Below, piece after piece: positions 27,206 to 40,937 of a DNA stretch of 64,000 bases. A program made the translations under genes and the position numbers. Within the stretch, counting starts at the first letter, position 1. Each line of letters opens with the position of its first letter. The notes beneath the pieces are model-generated. The model was not told the DNA's origin. It ran no database searches and saw only the letters and a list, made by a program, of their open reading frames with translations. The DNA is taken from positions 1 through 64,000 of the forward strand of contig NZ_OEQK01000007.1 in NCBI RefSeq assembly GCF_900240405.1, in the 5' to 3' direction. The stretch comes from Salirhabdus sp. Marseille-P4669. Lineage in GTDB: Bacteria > Bacillota > Bacilli > Bacillales > Alkalibacillaceae.

Positions 27206-27234
27206 TTGACCACGTCGACAAAAACTGATATATT
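27206..27234 (+). promoter_or_regulatory. Promoter of the tRNA-Ile/tRNA-Ala unit
   Basis: TTGACC (27206-27211) and TATATT (27229-27234) are 17 bases apart, about 25 bases before the tRNA-Ile gene; a strong vegetative promoter. Confidence 0.8.
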
Positions 27235-27259
27235 TTAAAAGTCGTCAAAAGAATTAAAT

Positions 27260-27336
<77 letters not shown>

Positions 27337-27342
27337 TCCTTT

Positions 27343-27415
27343 GGGGCCTTAGCTCAGCTGGGAGAGCGCCTGCCTTGCACGCAGGAGGTCAGCGGTTCGA
27401 TCCCGCTAGGCTCCA
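27343..27415 (+). tRNA. tRNA-Ala (TGC)
   Basis: A 73-base cloverleaf with acceptor stem GGGGCCT/AGGCTCC (one G-T pair), anticodon TGC at 27376-27378 and discriminator A. The next bases are TAC, not CCA, so the CCA end must be added after transcription, unlike the other three tRNAs of this window. Confidence 0.95.
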
Positions 27416-27420
27416 TACGC

Positions 27421-27459
27421 AAAAAGCCAGAAAGCAAAACAATGCTTTCTGGCTTTTTT
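27421..27459 (+). terminator. Terminator of the tRNA-Ile/tRNA-Ala unit
   Basis: Fifteen-base stem AAAAAGCCAGAAAGC / GCTTTCTGGCTTTTT with an eight-base loop ending in T residues, directly after tRNA-Ala. Confidence 0.9.
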
Positions 27460-27507
27460 GTATTGTTTTTCTCATTCTTTTGAATCTGTTACCATACCAG
27501 TAGGGAT

Positions 27508-27939
27508 TTAATTTTCCAGAACTCGGATGGGTATTTTATTTTTCTTAGACTCTTTTTGAATGAGGCGATAAAGGGTAATGTATAATAGGCCGTTTTGATA
27601 AGTTGCATTTATTTTGTCACTGCGAACCGGAAAAGGAAGTTCTATTTTGCGTTCAAAGGTTCCTTGCAGAATTTCCTCTTGAATTAACTGTTTGGAACCT
27701 GCTTGAATTGTAATGATTCCTCGTATTTCAAGGATTGCATAATCAACTAGTACATCTACACTTTTAACATCTTTCATTCCAGGTATATTTACAATACAGC
27801 TTATTTCGTTATCTGATTTATAAAGATTAATTTGGGGTATAGGTGGTTTTACAATACCTTCAAACTGAGTCCAAAATTCTTCGCCAAAAAAATGGTCCAT
27901 GTTGCTTTTCCAATCTTGCATTGTCTTGAAAGGATCCAT
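27508..27939 (-). CDS. Small heat shock protein, Hsp20/alpha-crystallin family
   Basis: A 143-residue protein with an alpha-crystallin domain at about 45-140: PQINLYKSDNEISCIVNIPG, the VDVLVDYAILEIRG strand pair and ATYQNGLLYITL, the conserved end motif. Such proteins hold unfolded proteins; some Bacillus members are spore coat parts. Start ATG 27939 follows GGAGGT; an in-frame ATG 15 bases upstream overlaps that site and is unlikely. Monocistronic, divergent from yebE. No CIRCE or other heat-shock operator is seen. Confidence 0.85.
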   Translation of the reverse strand: MDPFKTMQDWKSNMDHFFGEEFWTQFEGIVKPPIPQINLYKSDNEISCIVNIPGMKDVKSVDVLVDYAILEIRGIITIQAGSKQLIQEEILQGTFERKIELPFPVRSDKINATYQNGLLYITLYRLIQKESKKNKIPIRVLEN

Positions 27940-28053
27940 AAAATAAACCTCCATATCATGTTCGTGGTACTAAATTATTTTATGTAAAAACTGGGCGCAG
28001 AGTGATAATAATTGGAAATGTTTCAAACAATAAGGAATAGGAGGTACGCTCTT

Positions 28054-28620
28054 ATGGAAAATTTACTTGAAAATGGTCTCATAATGGTTTCCATCATATT
28101 GGTTGTGAATATTGTCTATGTCTCTTTATTTACGATTCGCATGATTCTTACGTTAAAGGGGCAACGATATACGGCAGCGGCAGTGAGTACGGTGGAAGTA
28201 GTTATTTATGTCGTGGGATTAGGGTTAGTGCTTGATAATTTAGATCAAATTCAAAACCTTATTGCCTATGCGATTGGGTATGGGATTGGGGTTATAACGG
28301 GGATGAAGATTGAAGATAAGTTAGCTCTTGGCTACATAACAGTTAATGTTATTTCATCTAGTCCGGATTTGGAGTTTACGAAAAAACTTAGAGATAAAGG
28401 GTATGGGGTCACAAGCTGGTCAGCGTATGGAATGGATGGAGATAGATTAGCGATGCAAATTTTAACCCCACGAAAATACGAATTGAAATTATATCAATCC
28501 ATTAAAGAAATTGATCCCAAAGCGTTTATTATAGCTTATGAACCGAAGACCATTCATGGCGGATTTTGGGTGAAGCAAGTAAAGCGAGAACGATTGAAGA
28601 AAAGAGAAGCACAAGAGTAG
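28054..28620 (+). CDS. yebE: DUF2179/UPF0316 membrane protein (YebE-like)
   Basis: A 188-residue protein with three N-terminal membrane helices (to about residue 95) and a C-terminal DUF2179 domain ([29 protein letters not shown]), a ferredoxin-like fold. It matches B. subtilis YebE in length and neighbour (yebG). ATG 28054 follows TAGGAGG; the in-frame extension to 28012 has no ribosome binding site. Nine bases separate it from yebG. Function not established. Confidence 0.88.
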   Translation: MENLLENGLIMVSIILVVNIVYVSLFTIRMILTLKGQRYTAAAVSTVEVVIYVVGLGLVLDNLDQIQNLIAYAIGYGIGVITGMKIEDKLALGYITVNVISSSPDLEFTKKLRDKGYGVTSWSAYGMDGDRLAMQILTPRKYELKLYQSIKEIDPKAFIIAYEPKTIHGGFWVKQVKRERLKKREAQE

Positions 28621-28628
28621 GTGATAGT

Positions 28629-28820
28629 ATGACGAAGAAACCGAAGAAGATGCGCTTTCGGGTCGAGGAAGGCGAAACGATCTCGGACTGTTTAGCAAGG
28701 ATGGACCGGGAAGGATATAAACCAAAGAGAAGAATGGAAAAGCCAATCTTTAAAGAAAAGGAAGATGGTGTAGAACCAGTCGCAAGAGAAATCATTTTTG
28801 AAGGTGTATTGAAAGAATAA
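28629..28820 (+). CDS. yebG: NETI motif protein (YebG-like)
   Basis: A 63-residue, highly charged protein starting MTKKPKKMRFRVEEGETISD. The GETI-DCLARMDREGY stretch is the NETI motif of B. subtilis YebG and relatives. ATG 28629 has TAGGTGAT upstream; a longer frame from 28566 overlaps yebE and is rejected. It forms an operon with yebE. Function unknown. Confidence 0.85.
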   Translation: MTKKPKKMRFRVEEGETISDCLARMDREGYKPKRRMEKPIFKEKEDGVEPVAREIIFEGVLKE

Positions 28821-28821
28821 G

Positions 28822-28906
28822 AAAAGCCCTTGAAGAATGTGGCACTCCGAAAGTTAGATTTAATTGTTCTAACTTTTGGGATGCACTTCAGTATCAAGGG
28901 CTTTTT
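28822..28906. terminator. Long two-part terminator hairpin
   Basis: Outer arms AAAAGCCCTTGA / TCAAGGGCTTTTT enclose an inner stem CTCCGAAAGTTAGA / TCTAACTTTTGGGA with a short loop, giving a hairpin of about 80 bases. T residues follow on the plus strand and A-run gives T residues on the minus strand, so it serves yebG and the convergent DUF2892 gene. Confidence 0.8.
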
Positions 28907-28928
28907 CAATTTGCGCACTCCCAATGCT

Positions 28929-29222
28929 TCACATTTTGGGAGGCTCTTCATCATCAAGTTGTTGATATAACCTTTTGTCATCTTCCTGATTTGGGAGAAT
29001 ATCATGTAACATATTGGAAACCTTTGGACTTTTCACAACTGCCGTTACCGGACAGTATCTTACAATTCCTTCAGCAACCTTCATGGCGCTTAAAAAAATG
29101 ATGAGGAGGCTGCTTTGTTGCCAAGGTCTTTTGATTAATCGTGCAGTTCCATAACTTAAAAACGATAAGCCAGCAGTTATTCGAACAAGTGCGTTCATGA
29201 TACCAATATTTGATTTAAACAA
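28929..29222 (-). CDS. DUF2892 (YgaP-like) membrane protein
   Basis: A 97-residue protein with two hydrophobic segments (about 12-30 and 38-52) of the DUF2892 type, NIGIMNALVRITAGLSFLSYG, including the CPV motif near residue 57, and an acidic tail. The start is TTG behind GGAAGGAAAAG; an internal ATG eight codons later is the alternative. Relatives such as YgaP carry this segment after a rhodanese domain; here it stands alone. Function unknown. Confidence 0.78.
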   Translation of the reverse strand: MFKSNIGIMNALVRITAGLSFLSYGTARLIKRPWQQSSLLIIFLSAMKVAEGIVRYCPVTAVVKSPKVSNMLHDILPNQEDDKRLYQQLDDEEPPKM

Positions 29223-29308
29223 AACTTTTCCTTCCCTTCATGTATTTAATGTATTAAAATTTTACATAACAAAAGTTTTTTCAGATTTTTCAGAGATGGG
29301 GGATAGAC

Positions 29309-31045
29309 ATGGGTGATTACTATCAATGGCGTAACCGACAGCTTCGTGAACAAGTAGCTGTTGTTGATGAAAAATTGCAACCTACAATGGTGTTAATAAA
29401 TGCTACGTATTTAAATATGTTTTTAAAAAAATGGATGAAAGCGAATATTTGGATATATAACGACAGAATAGTCTATGTTGGTGATAAACTTCCGCGAAAG
29501 ATGAAAAATATAGAAATAGTGGATTGTGAATCAAAGTATCTCGTCCCGGGCTATATTGAACCACATGGCCATCCATTTCAGTTATATAATCCCCACAGTT
29601 TTGCGCAATATGCAGGACAAACTGGTACAACGGTGTTAATTAATGATAACTTAGTGTACCTTTATTTATTCAATAAAAAGAAAGCGTTTTCTTTGTTGGA
29701 TGAGTTTAGTGACATGCCTGTTTCGTTATACTGGTGGGCCAGATTTGATTCCCAGTCAATTCTCCAGGACGAGGAGGAATTTGTCCAAAATGCAGATGTA
29801 TTATCTTGGTTGGAGCACGACGCTGTCATCCAAGGTGGGGAGTTAACCTCATGGACTAGTTTACTAAGAGATGATGACCGTATGCTCCACTGGATTCAAG
29901 AAACAAAACGATTAAGAAAACCTGTTGAAGGTCACTTACCAGGAGCTTCATTGGAAACCTTAACAAAAATGAAATTGTTAGGTGTTGATAGTGACCATGA
30001 GGCAATAACAGGAGAAGAGGTCTATCGAAGGCTTTTATTAGGATACCAGGTTGCACTACGTAACTCTTCCATTCGTCCAGATTTAAAAAAGTTATTCAAT
30101 GAGTTAAAGGAGTATGATCTAGATTCCTACGATAATATTATGCTGACCACGGATGGCTCTACTCCTGTGTTTTATGACGGTGGGGTTATTAATAAATGCA
30201 TTGAGATTGCGATTCAGGAAGGTGTCCCAATCATAGAAGCATACCGTATGGCTACGTATAATGCGGCAAAACATTTTTCCATTGATCATTTAGTAGGGAG
30301 TATTGGGCCAGGAAGGTTGGCACATATTAACTTTTTAGAATCAAAAGAGAACCCAAATCCAGAATCTATCTTGGCGAAGGGGAAATGGTTAAAGTATAAT
30401 GGAAAAGTTAACAATGACAATAAGGCTTTTCAGTGGAATAAATATGTAAAACCATTGAAAATAGATTGGGAATTACAAGATACAGACTTTCGTTTCTTTG
30501 TACCAGTTGGCATGGAGATGGCGAACAACGTTATTTTAAAACCATTCGCTATTACAGAAGGACTGCAGCAAGCAGAGCTGAAAAATGATAATGATAATGC
30601 CTTTGTTATTTTAATGGATCGTGCTGGGAAATGGAGAATAGCTACACTGCTACGCAACTTTACTCGTAGCTTGGGTGGTCTTGCAAGCTCTTTTACAAAT
30701 ACAGGTGATATTGCCCTAATAGGGAAAAGAAAAGAAGATATTCGCTTAGCATTCAATAGAATGAAAGAGATTGGTGGGGGAATTGTTTTAGCAGATCAAG
30801 GCAAAGTTTTGTTTGAGTTACCTCTTAAATTGGCAGGAATGATGTCAAATGAGAAGATGGAGGAGCTCATTAAACAACAACATACCCTTTCGGAGATTAT
30901 TTTGAAGCATGGATATAAATATGAGGATCCCATCTATACACTACTCTTTTTATCGGCTGTTCACCTACCGTATATACGCATAACGCCAAAAGGAATTATC
31001 GATGTGAAAAAGAAAGAAGTACTCTTTCCTGCGATTATGCGTTAA
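29309..31045 (+). CDS. yerA: Adenine deaminase-like amidohydrolase (YerA-like)
   Basis: A 578-residue amidohydrolase. Metal ligands are visible in EPHGHP (His86, His88), EGHLPG, DSDHEA and TTDGS, so the binuclear site of adenine deaminase is kept. Length and position before yerB and yerC match B. subtilis YerA, a paralog of adenine deaminase whose reaction is not settled to my knowledge. The C-terminal adenine-deaminase domain (DIALIGKRKEDIRLAFNRM) is present. Start ATG follows GGGGGA. Adenine deamination is possible but not certain. Confidence 0.85.
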   Translation: MGDYYQWRNRQLREQVAVVDEKLQPTMVLINATYLNMFLKKWMKANIWIYNDRIVYVGDKLPRKMKNIEIVDCESKYLVPGYIEPHGHPFQLYNPHSFAQYAGQTGTTVLINDNLVYLYLFNKKKAFSLLDEFSDMPVSLYWWARFDSQSILQDEEEFVQNADVLSWLEHDAVIQGGELTSWTSLLRDDDRMLHWIQETKRLRKPVEGHLPGASLETLTKMKLLGVDSDHEAITGEEVYRRLLLGYQVALRNSSIRPDLKKLFNELKEYDLDSYDNIMLTTDGSTPVFYDGGVINKCIEIAIQEGVPIIEAYRMATYNAAKHFSIDHLVGSIGPGRLAHINFLESKENPNPESILAKGKWLKYNGKVNNDNKAFQWNKYVKPLKIDWELQDTDFRFFVPVGMEMANNVILKPFAITEGLQQAELKNDNDNAFVILMDRAGKWRIATLLRNFTRSLGGLASSFTNTGDIALIGKRKEDIRLAFNRMKEIGGGIVLADQGKVLFELPLKLAGMMSNEKMEELIKQQHTLSEIILKHGYKYEDPIYTLLFLSAVHLPYIRITPKGIIDVKKKEVLFPAIMR

Positions 31046-31130
31046 AATATTAAAGTGAAGAGTAAAAATATTAGTCTAAGTAAGCAAAGATGCAACAACA
31101 ATAGAAATAGGAAAAGAAAGTGGGGATACA

Positions 31131-32186
31131 GTGCTTGCTAAAAAAAGCATGCTACTCATCTTCATGCTAATGGTATTCGTACTAGCAGCATGTAATGATG
31201 ATAAGGCTAAGGAAGTAACAGAAGAACCTGAAGAAGTTGAAGTGGAAGAAGAAGTAGCAGCAGACCCAAAATCAGAATTAAAGAATGTTTACCCATTAAC
31301 TGGTATTAAAACAAACGATCCCGTGAACAACCGTATTGTAGGAATTATGGTGAATAATGCGACACAGGCTAGACCTCAATCAGGTTTATCACAGGCAGAT
31401 ATCGTGTATGAAATACTTGCGGAAGGTCCAATCACACGGTTTTTAGCCTTTTTCCATAGTGAAACACCAGAGGTAGTAGGTCCAGTTCGAAGTGCTAGAG
31501 AGTATTATGGCAAGCTTGCTTTCGATATGGATGCCATTTATGTATACCATGGAGCTGCAACCCACGTAGAAGAAAAAATATTAAGTACAGGTGTCGATGT
31601 TCTGCAAGGGATGGTATACGATAATGATCAAGTGTTATTTAAGCGGGAAGATTTTCGAGTAGCACCTCACAATTCGTATTTCATCTATCCGAATGTGTAT
31701 GAGGTTGCAAGTGAAAATGGTATTGATGTGGAGCGTGAATACGAGCCATATCCATTTTTAAAGGATGACGAAGTGGCTGAGCTTTCTGGTAACCCTGCTA
31801 ATCAAGTAGAGATTGTCTATTTTGAAGGCCAAGAAGAGGTTATGTATGAATACGATCCTTCTATAGAAAAATACATTCGCTACAACGATGGGGAAAAAAC
31901 AATTGAATTGGACGATGAAGAGCCAATTTTATTAGATAATATTTTCGTAGTTGAAACACACCATGAGGTAATTGATTCCGCTAATCGCAGAGCGGTTGAT
32001 TTAGAATCTGGTGGTAATGGATACTTAATTCGAAAAGGTACAGTTGAAGAAGTGACATGGAAAAATGTCGATGGAAGAATTTTACCTTTCCAAGATAACG
32101 AGCCATTAAAATTTGTACCAGGTAAAACGTGGATAAATATTGTTCCGACATCGCCTGGAATTGAGCAATCTGTAACAATTCAGTAA
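31131..32186 (+). CDS. yerB: DUF3048 lipoprotein (YerB-like)
   Basis: A 351-residue lipoprotein: signal peptide with lipobox VLAAC, cysteine near residue 22, then an acidic linker and the DUF3048 region (GIMVNNATQARPQSGLSQAD, LAEGPITRFLAFFHS, GPVRSAREYY). It is exported and anchored to the outer face of the membrane. Start is GTG 31131 with a GGGGA site; matches B. subtilis YerB by order. Function unknown. Confidence 0.9.
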   Translation: MLAKKSMLLIFMLMVFVLAACNDDKAKEVTEEPEEVEVEEEVAADPKSELKNVYPLTGIKTNDPVNNRIVGIMVNNATQARPQSGLSQADIVYEILAEGPITRFLAFFHSETPEVVGPVRSAREYYGKLAFDMDAIYVYHGAATHVEEKILSTGVDVLQGMVYDNDQVLFKREDFRVAPHNSYFIYPNVYEVASENGIDVEREYEPYPFLKDDEVAELSGNPANQVEIVYFEGQEEVMYEYDPSIEKYIRYNDGEKTIELDDEEPILLDNIFVVETHHEVIDSANRRAVDLESGGNGYLIRKGTVEEVTWKNVDGRILPFQDNEPLKFVPGKTWINIVPTSPGIEQSVTIQ

Positions 32187-32207
32187 GAGGAAGAGGAGGT
32201 AGATTAC

Positions 32208-32519
32208 ATGCAAATCGATAAATTAAGAGGAAAAGAACTCGATCAGCTTTTCAAAGCAATTTTATTACTAGAAGATGTGGAAGAATGCTATCGTCTCTTT
32301 GATGATTTAGCTACGGTTAATGAAATTCAGTCATTAGCACAACGCATGCAAGTAGCTCGTATGCTACGCGAAGGATATACGTATCATAAAATTGAAACCG
32401 AAACAGGTGCCTCAACAGCAACCATTTCTCGGGTAAAAAGAAGCTTGAACTATGGTAATGATGCGTATGATATGATTTTGGAGCGTCTTTATAAAGAAGA
32501 AGAAAAACCAGTAGAATAA
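32208..32519 (+). CDS. yerC: TrpR-like regulator YerC/YecD
   Basis: A 103-residue helical DNA-binding protein of the TrpR/YerC-YecD family. The helix-turn-helix is YTYHKIETETGASTATISRVKRSL (given here in part: GASTATISRVKR near 70-81). Start ATG follows GAGGAGG, 21 bases after yerB, so both share a transcript. It is not the tryptophan repressor of enteric bacteria; its regulon is unknown. Confidence 0.88.
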   Translation: MQIDKLRGKELDQLFKAILLLEDVEECYRLFDDLATVNEIQSLAQRMQVARMLREGYTYHKIETETGASTATISRVKRSLNYGNDAYDMILERLYKEEEKPVE

Positions 32520-32522
32520 AAA

Positions 32523-32562
32523 GAAAGCGGAAGAGCTACAGAATTAGCTTCTTCCGCTTTTT
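32523..32562. terminator. Terminator shared by yerC and glyQS
   Basis: Stem GAAAGCGGAAGA / TCTTCCGCTTTTT with a loop that itself can pair (GCTA/TAGC), T residues on the plus strand. Convergent genes end on both sides. Confidence 0.85.
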
Positions 32563-32597
32563 CTATCTATTAAGAAATATTCTAGCTCTTAAAAAAA

Positions 32598-33983
32598 TTA
32601 AAATCTAATTTTTTCATTCAAGAAGCTTTTCAATTCAGCAATTGGCATACGTTTTTGTTCCATTGTATCTCGGTCACGCACGGTTACTTGCTTATCTTCA
32701 ACAGAATCGAAGTCAAATGTAATACAGTAAGGAGTTCCAATCTCATCGTGACGACGATATCTCTTACCAATTGATCCTGACTCATCGTAATCGACCATAA
32801 AGTCTTTCGCAAGCTCTGCATACACTTCTCGTGCTTCCTCTGAAAGCTTTTTCGAAAGTGGGAAGATAGCTGCTTTATATGGTGCAACAGCTGGATGGAA
32901 ATGCATTACAGTGCGGCTTGTGCCATCCTCTAAGGCCTCTTCTTCAAATGCATCAGCAAGGAATGATAATACTAAACGGTCCACACCTAAAGCTGGCTCA
33001 ATAACATATGGAATGTATCGTTCATTGTTATTTTCTTGGTCAATATACTCAAAGTCTTCGCCAGAATGTTGTGCGTGCTGTTTTAAGTCATAATCGGTAC
33101 GTGAAGCAATTCCCCATAGCTCACCCCAACCGAATGGGAATTTATATTCTAAATCGGTTGTACCATTACTATAGTGAGACAGCTCATCTTCATTATGATC
33201 ACGACGGCGTACGTTATCTTCTGCAATACCTAGAGATAATAAGAAGTTATGACAATAATCCAACCAATATTGGTGCCATTCCTTCTCGGTTCCTGGCTTA
33301 CAGAAAAATTCCATTTCCATTTGTTCAAATTCGCGTGTTCTAAAGATAAAGTTACCTGGTGTGATTTCGTTACGGAAGCTTTTACCGATTTGAGCAATAC
33401 CGAATGGTAGCTTTTTGCGCATGGAACGTTGTACATTTTTAAAGTTTACGAAAATGCCTTGAGCTGTTTCTGGACGCAAGTAAATTTCATCAGCAGAATC
33501 CTGTGTAACACCTTGATGTGTTTTGAACATTAGGTTAAATTGACGAATGTCTGTAAAATTACTTGAGCCACATTCAGGACAAACAATATGATTGTCTTCT
33601 ATTAATTTAGCCATTTCTTCAAAAGGAAGACCATCTACAACAATTTCTTCCCCTTTTTCTGCAAAATGATTTTCAATTAATTTGTCTACTCGATGTCTTG
33701 CCTTACAATCTTTACAATCCATCATCGGATCATTGAAGTTTCCAACGTGACCAGATGCTTCCCAAGTTTTTGGATTCATTAAAATAGCTGCATCTAAACC
33801 AACGTTATAAGGGGATTCTTGCACAAACTTTTTCCACCATGCGTCTTTTAGATTTTTCTTTACTTCAATTCCAAGTGGACCATAATCCCAAGTGTTTGCT
33901 AAACCACCATAAATTTCTGAACCTTGAAATACAAAACCTCTATGTTTTGCGTGATTAACTAATTCTTCCATGCTTTTTGCCAT
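32598..33983 (-). CDS. glyQS: Glycyl-tRNA synthetase, single-chain dimeric type
   Basis: A 461-residue class II synthetase that charges tRNA-Gly. It is the eukaryote/archaea-like alpha2 form, not the separate alpha and beta subunits found in B. subtilis. Seen are [12 protein letters not shown], the motif 2 region [24 protein letters not shown], motif 3 [12 protein letters not shown] and the anticodon-binding tail. Two CxxC pairs (CKDCKA, CPECG) suggest a zinc site near 95-145. A T-box leader lies upstream on the same strand. The gene is inserted between yerC and pcrB, against the direction of its neighbours. Confidence 0.97.
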   Translation of the reverse strand: MAKSMEELVNHAKHRGFVFQGSEIYGGLANTWDYGPLGIEVKKNLKDAWWKKFVQESPYNVGLDAAILMNPKTWEASGHVGNFNDPMMDCKDCKARHRVDKLIENHFAEKGEEIVVDGLPFEEMAKLIEDNHIVCPECGSSNFTDIRQFNLMFKTHQGVTQDSADEIYLRPETAQGIFVNFKNVQRSMRKKLPFGIAQIGKSFRNEITPGNFIFRTREFEQMEMEFFCKPGTEKEWHQYWLDYCHNFLLSLGIAEDNVRRRDHNEDELSHYSNGTTDLEYKFPFGWGELWGIASRTDYDLKQHAQHSGEDFEYIDQENNNERYIPYVIEPALGVDRLVLSFLADAFEEEALEDGTSRTVMHFHPAVAPYKAAIFPLSKKLSEEAREVYAELAKDFMVDYDESGSIGKRYRRHDEIGTPYCITFDFDSVEDKQVTVRDRDTMEQKRMPIAELKSFLNEKIRF

Positions 33984-34052
33984 GATTTGGCCTCCTTCAT
34001 TCTTGTATTGAATAAACAGAACAAATGCTCTATAATGATAGAGAATACAAAC

Positions 34053-34288
34053 AAAAAACTCTCGTCACAAGGGCATTTAGCCCAGGGACGAGAGTTGTTC
34101 TCCCGCGGTTCCACCCTGATTAGTGTAGAGGGTAAAATTCTACACTCACCTCAAGATACGAAACACTCAGAATTGCCGTTTCTCTAAATCTTTTTCTAGG
34201 CTTACACCATCCCTAGATCGCTTGAAAAAGAGGATTTAGATACTATTGATTCGTCATCATGCACTTATTCATTTCGTAACATTATTGT
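34053..34288 (-). promoter_or_regulatory. T-box riboswitch upstream of glyQS
   Basis: On the minus strand the T-box sequence AGGGTGGAACCGCG is at 34117-34104. It is followed by the terminator ACTCTCGTC...GACGAGAGTTTTTT (34096-34053). Upstream, a Stem I region extends to the promoter; GGC at 34177-34175, in AAACGGCAATT, is the likely glycine specifier. Uncharged tRNA-Gly would bind and let transcription reach glyQS. Confidence 0.93.
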
Positions 34289-34292
34289 CTTC

Positions 34293-34321
34293 ATTTTAAT
34301 GGATTATTCATGTTTAATCAA
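34293..34321 (-). promoter_or_regulatory. glyQS T-box promoter
   Basis: On the minus strand TTGATT (34321-34316) and TAAAAT (34298-34293) are 17 bases apart, placing the transcript start near the beginning of the T-box leader. Confidence 0.65.
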
Positions 34322-34463
34322 TATTAGCATATCCCAATTGTTGCTACAAGTTTCCATACTTAAATATTCCAAATAGGATTTATCCTCAAAGAATGCTATC
34401 ATTTTTGCTATAATATAATGGTGGAAAATTTGAACGATGCCAATAAGTAACGGGGGCAAAAAC

Positions 34464-35150
34464 ATGTATGATATAGCAAAGTGGAAACACGTTTTTAAAT
34501 TAGACCCAAACAAAGAAATTTCGGACGAACATTTAGAGAAAATTTGTGAATCGGGTACAGATGGAATTATTATTGGTGGGACAGACAATGTCACATTAGA
34601 TAATGTCATTCATTTGCTAAGTAGAGTACGGCGGTATACGGTACCTTGTGCGCTAGAAATATCTAATATCGAATCGGTAACGCCTGGGTTTGATTTTTAT
34701 TTTACGCCATCGGTATTAAATAGTGAAGATAAGAGATGGTTTATGGATTTGCATCATCAAGCTGTGAAAGAGTTCGGTCACTTAATGGATTGGGATGAAT
34801 TTTTCATGGAAGGTTACTGCATATTAAATCCAGAATCAAAAGTGTTTCAACATACGAATGCAAAAATGGTAAAAGAGGAAGATGTGCTTGCTTATGCTCA
34901 GATGGTTGAGCATATGTTTCGTTTTCCAATCTTTTATATAGAATACAGTGGTGCTTATGGAGATCCAGCTCTTGTAGAAAAGGTAAGCAACCAATTAGAC
35001 AAGACGTTATTATTTTATGGTGGTGGAATTACATCTCCTAAGGAAGCGGAAGAAATGGCGAAATTTGCTGATGTAGTCGTGGTCGGAAATGTTATATACG
35101 ATAATATAAAGCAAGCGTTAAAGACAGTCAAAGCAGTAAAAAATGATTAG
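34464..35150 (+). CDS. pcrB: Heptaprenylglyceryl phosphate synthase PcrB
   Basis: PcrB joins heptaprenyl diphosphate to glycerol 1-phosphate, making an archaea-like ether lipid precursor in Bacillales. The 228-residue TIM barrel starts [19 protein letters not shown] and has [23 protein letters not shown] and [16 protein letters not shown] for phosphate binding. ATG 34464 follows GGGGG; codons upstream to 34437 are leader. It leads the pcrB-pcrA-ligA-camS operon, as in B. subtilis. Confidence 0.95.
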   Translation: MYDIAKWKHVFKLDPNKEISDEHLEKICESGTDGIIIGGTDNVTLDNVIHLLSRVRRYTVPCALEISNIESVTPGFDFYFTPSVLNSEDKRWFMDLHHQAVKEFGHLMDWDEFFMEGYCILNPESKVFQHTNAKMVKEEDVLAYAQMVEHMFRFPIFYIEYSGAYGDPALVEKVSNQLDKTLLFYGGGITSPKEAEEMAKFADVVVVGNVIYDNIKQALKTVKAVKND

Positions 35151-35166
35151 AAAAGGTGGGAATACT

Positions 35167-39428
<4,262 letters not shown>

Positions 39429-39441
39429 AGGGGTAGTTAAT

Positions 39442-40683
39442 ATGAAAAAGTCTTTTCTTTTCTTCGTTAGTATCCTATTGTTCGTAACGGCTTGTACTCC
39501 TTCTTATGATAGTGAGGAGGAGATAGTACAAGATACAGACGAAGAAGATCCAGAAACAGCGATTATTCCAAAGTATAATTTTTCAGATGACGAATACAAA
39601 ATTATTTTAGAATACGAGCCTGGTCAGTCAAAGGGCGTTCTAGATGAACAAATTTATAAACCAGGTAAAGCACGTGGAGTTATTGTAAATCAAGTCTTTA
39701 ATCGTTATGACATTGATGAAATGGAAGAAGGATTAAGAAGGCATTCGAAATCTGTTTTTGACCCTGAGCATTTTTATTTTCAGGAAGGCCAATTTCTTAC
39801 AGAGGAAGTTGTTTATCGTTGGCTAAACCGAAAATATACCGAAGCAGATTGGGAAGAGTACTATAAGGACCATGACAAAAATCCTCCTTTAACAAAGGAG
39901 CAGTTCATGAGTGGGTTAAACCCAACCTTTACCGGAGATGAAAGTGATCCAGATGCTTATAAGAAGAGCCCACGTTATTTATCACATATTTTAGAACAAA
40001 ATTATTTGCAAAAAACGGAAGAAAATACAGTTGGTCGAAAAGGAATATCTATTGCCCTTGCGATGAAGTCTGTTTACCAATATCAAACAGAAGTTGGTGG
40101 ACCTACCTATTACCATGAGATTTCAGAAAAAGAGATGCTGAAAAAAGGGAAAGAATACGCACAAATTATATTGGAACGAATACGCAAAATGGAAGAAGCG
40201 CAAGATCTACCAATCATGTTTACAATCTACAGAGAAGAATCGCAGTCTTCTCTTGTGCCAGGTAATTTTGTTGCCAAAACGGTTGTGGATGGTAGTGACA
40301 TGACGATTGGGGAATGGACATCAATAGAAGAGGATTATGTGTTATTTCCTTCTGATGAAGCGGACAAAAAGTATCCTGGAGATGCGAACATGATGAAGGA
40401 CTTTACAGAAAGTGTTCGAGAATTCTTCCCTGATTATGTAGGTGTTATTGGTAAAGGCTTCTATGTTGACGGTGAGCTGCAAGAATTGATCGTAGAGGTA
40501 CCAATTGAATTCAAAGGAAAAGGGGAAGTTATTGGATTCACCCAATATGCATACGGCTTGATTATGGAAATCTTTTCGAACAAGTATGACTTAGAAATTA
40601 ACGTACAATCTACAAATAAACAAGAAGCAATTCTTTACCGGGATGCTGGAAAAGAGGAGCCAGAGGTTTATATCTATCATTAA
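39442..40683 (+). CDS. yerH: CamS family lipoprotein (YerH-like)
   Basis: A 413-residue lipoprotein with signal peptide and lipobox FVTAC (cysteine about 18), then an acidic linker and a CamS domain. CamS relatives in enterococci and staphylococci release a sex-pheromone-like peptide from the signal sequence; whether this one does is unknown. It ends the pcrB-pcrA-ligA-camS operon, 13 bases after ligA, and a terminator follows at 40759. Confidence 0.9.
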   Translation: MKKSFLFFVSILLFVTACTPSYDSEEEIVQDTDEEDPETAIIPKYNFSDDEYKIILEYEPGQSKGVLDEQIYKPGKARGVIVNQVFNRYDIDEMEEGLRRHSKSVFDPEHFYFQEGQFLTEEVVYRWLNRKYTEADWEEYYKDHDKNPPLTKEQFMSGLNPTFTGDESDPDAYKKSPRYLSHILEQNYLQKTEENTVGRKGISIALAMKSVYQYQTEVGGPTYYHEISEKEMLKKGKEYAQIILERIRKMEEAQDLPIMFTIYREESQSSLVPGNFVAKTVVDGSDMTIGEWTSIEEDYVLFPSDEADKKYPGDANMMKDFTESVREFFPDYVGVIGKGFYVDGELQELIVEVPIEFKGKGEVIGFTQYAYGLIMEIFSNKYDLEINVQSTNKQEAILYRDAGKEEPEVYIYH

Positions 40684-40758
40684 TGGATTAGGCTTCGGTA
40701 TATCAATATCATTTACTTGTATGTTAATTCTAAATTCTAAAATCTAAAAATTAAACAT

Positions 40759-40816
40759 AGGACACCTTTATAAATTATTGTATGGTTACTTTACATTTAT
40801 TAAGGTGTCCTTTTTA
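40759..40816 (+). terminator. Terminator of the pcrB-camS operon
   Basis: Arms AGGACACCTT / AAGGTGTCCT separated by about 30 bases, then TTTTT. Confidence 0.7.
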
Positions 40817-40823
40817 TCTGCGT

Positions 40824-40868
40824 AAAAAAGAGTGGTATGCACTTGTTATAGTGATTACCACTCTTTTT
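40824..40868. terminator. Second terminator, mainly for the DUF4097 operon
   Basis: Perfect arms AAAAAGAGTGGTA / TACCACTCTTTTT with an 18-base loop. A- and T-runs on either side make it work in both directions; it ends the minus-strand operon that follows. Confidence 0.8.
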
Positions 40869-40937
40869 ATTTACTGACGTTTTATCCAGCCTCTTTGACT
40901 TTTTATAATGAAATACTTATTCACAAACGGAAACAAA

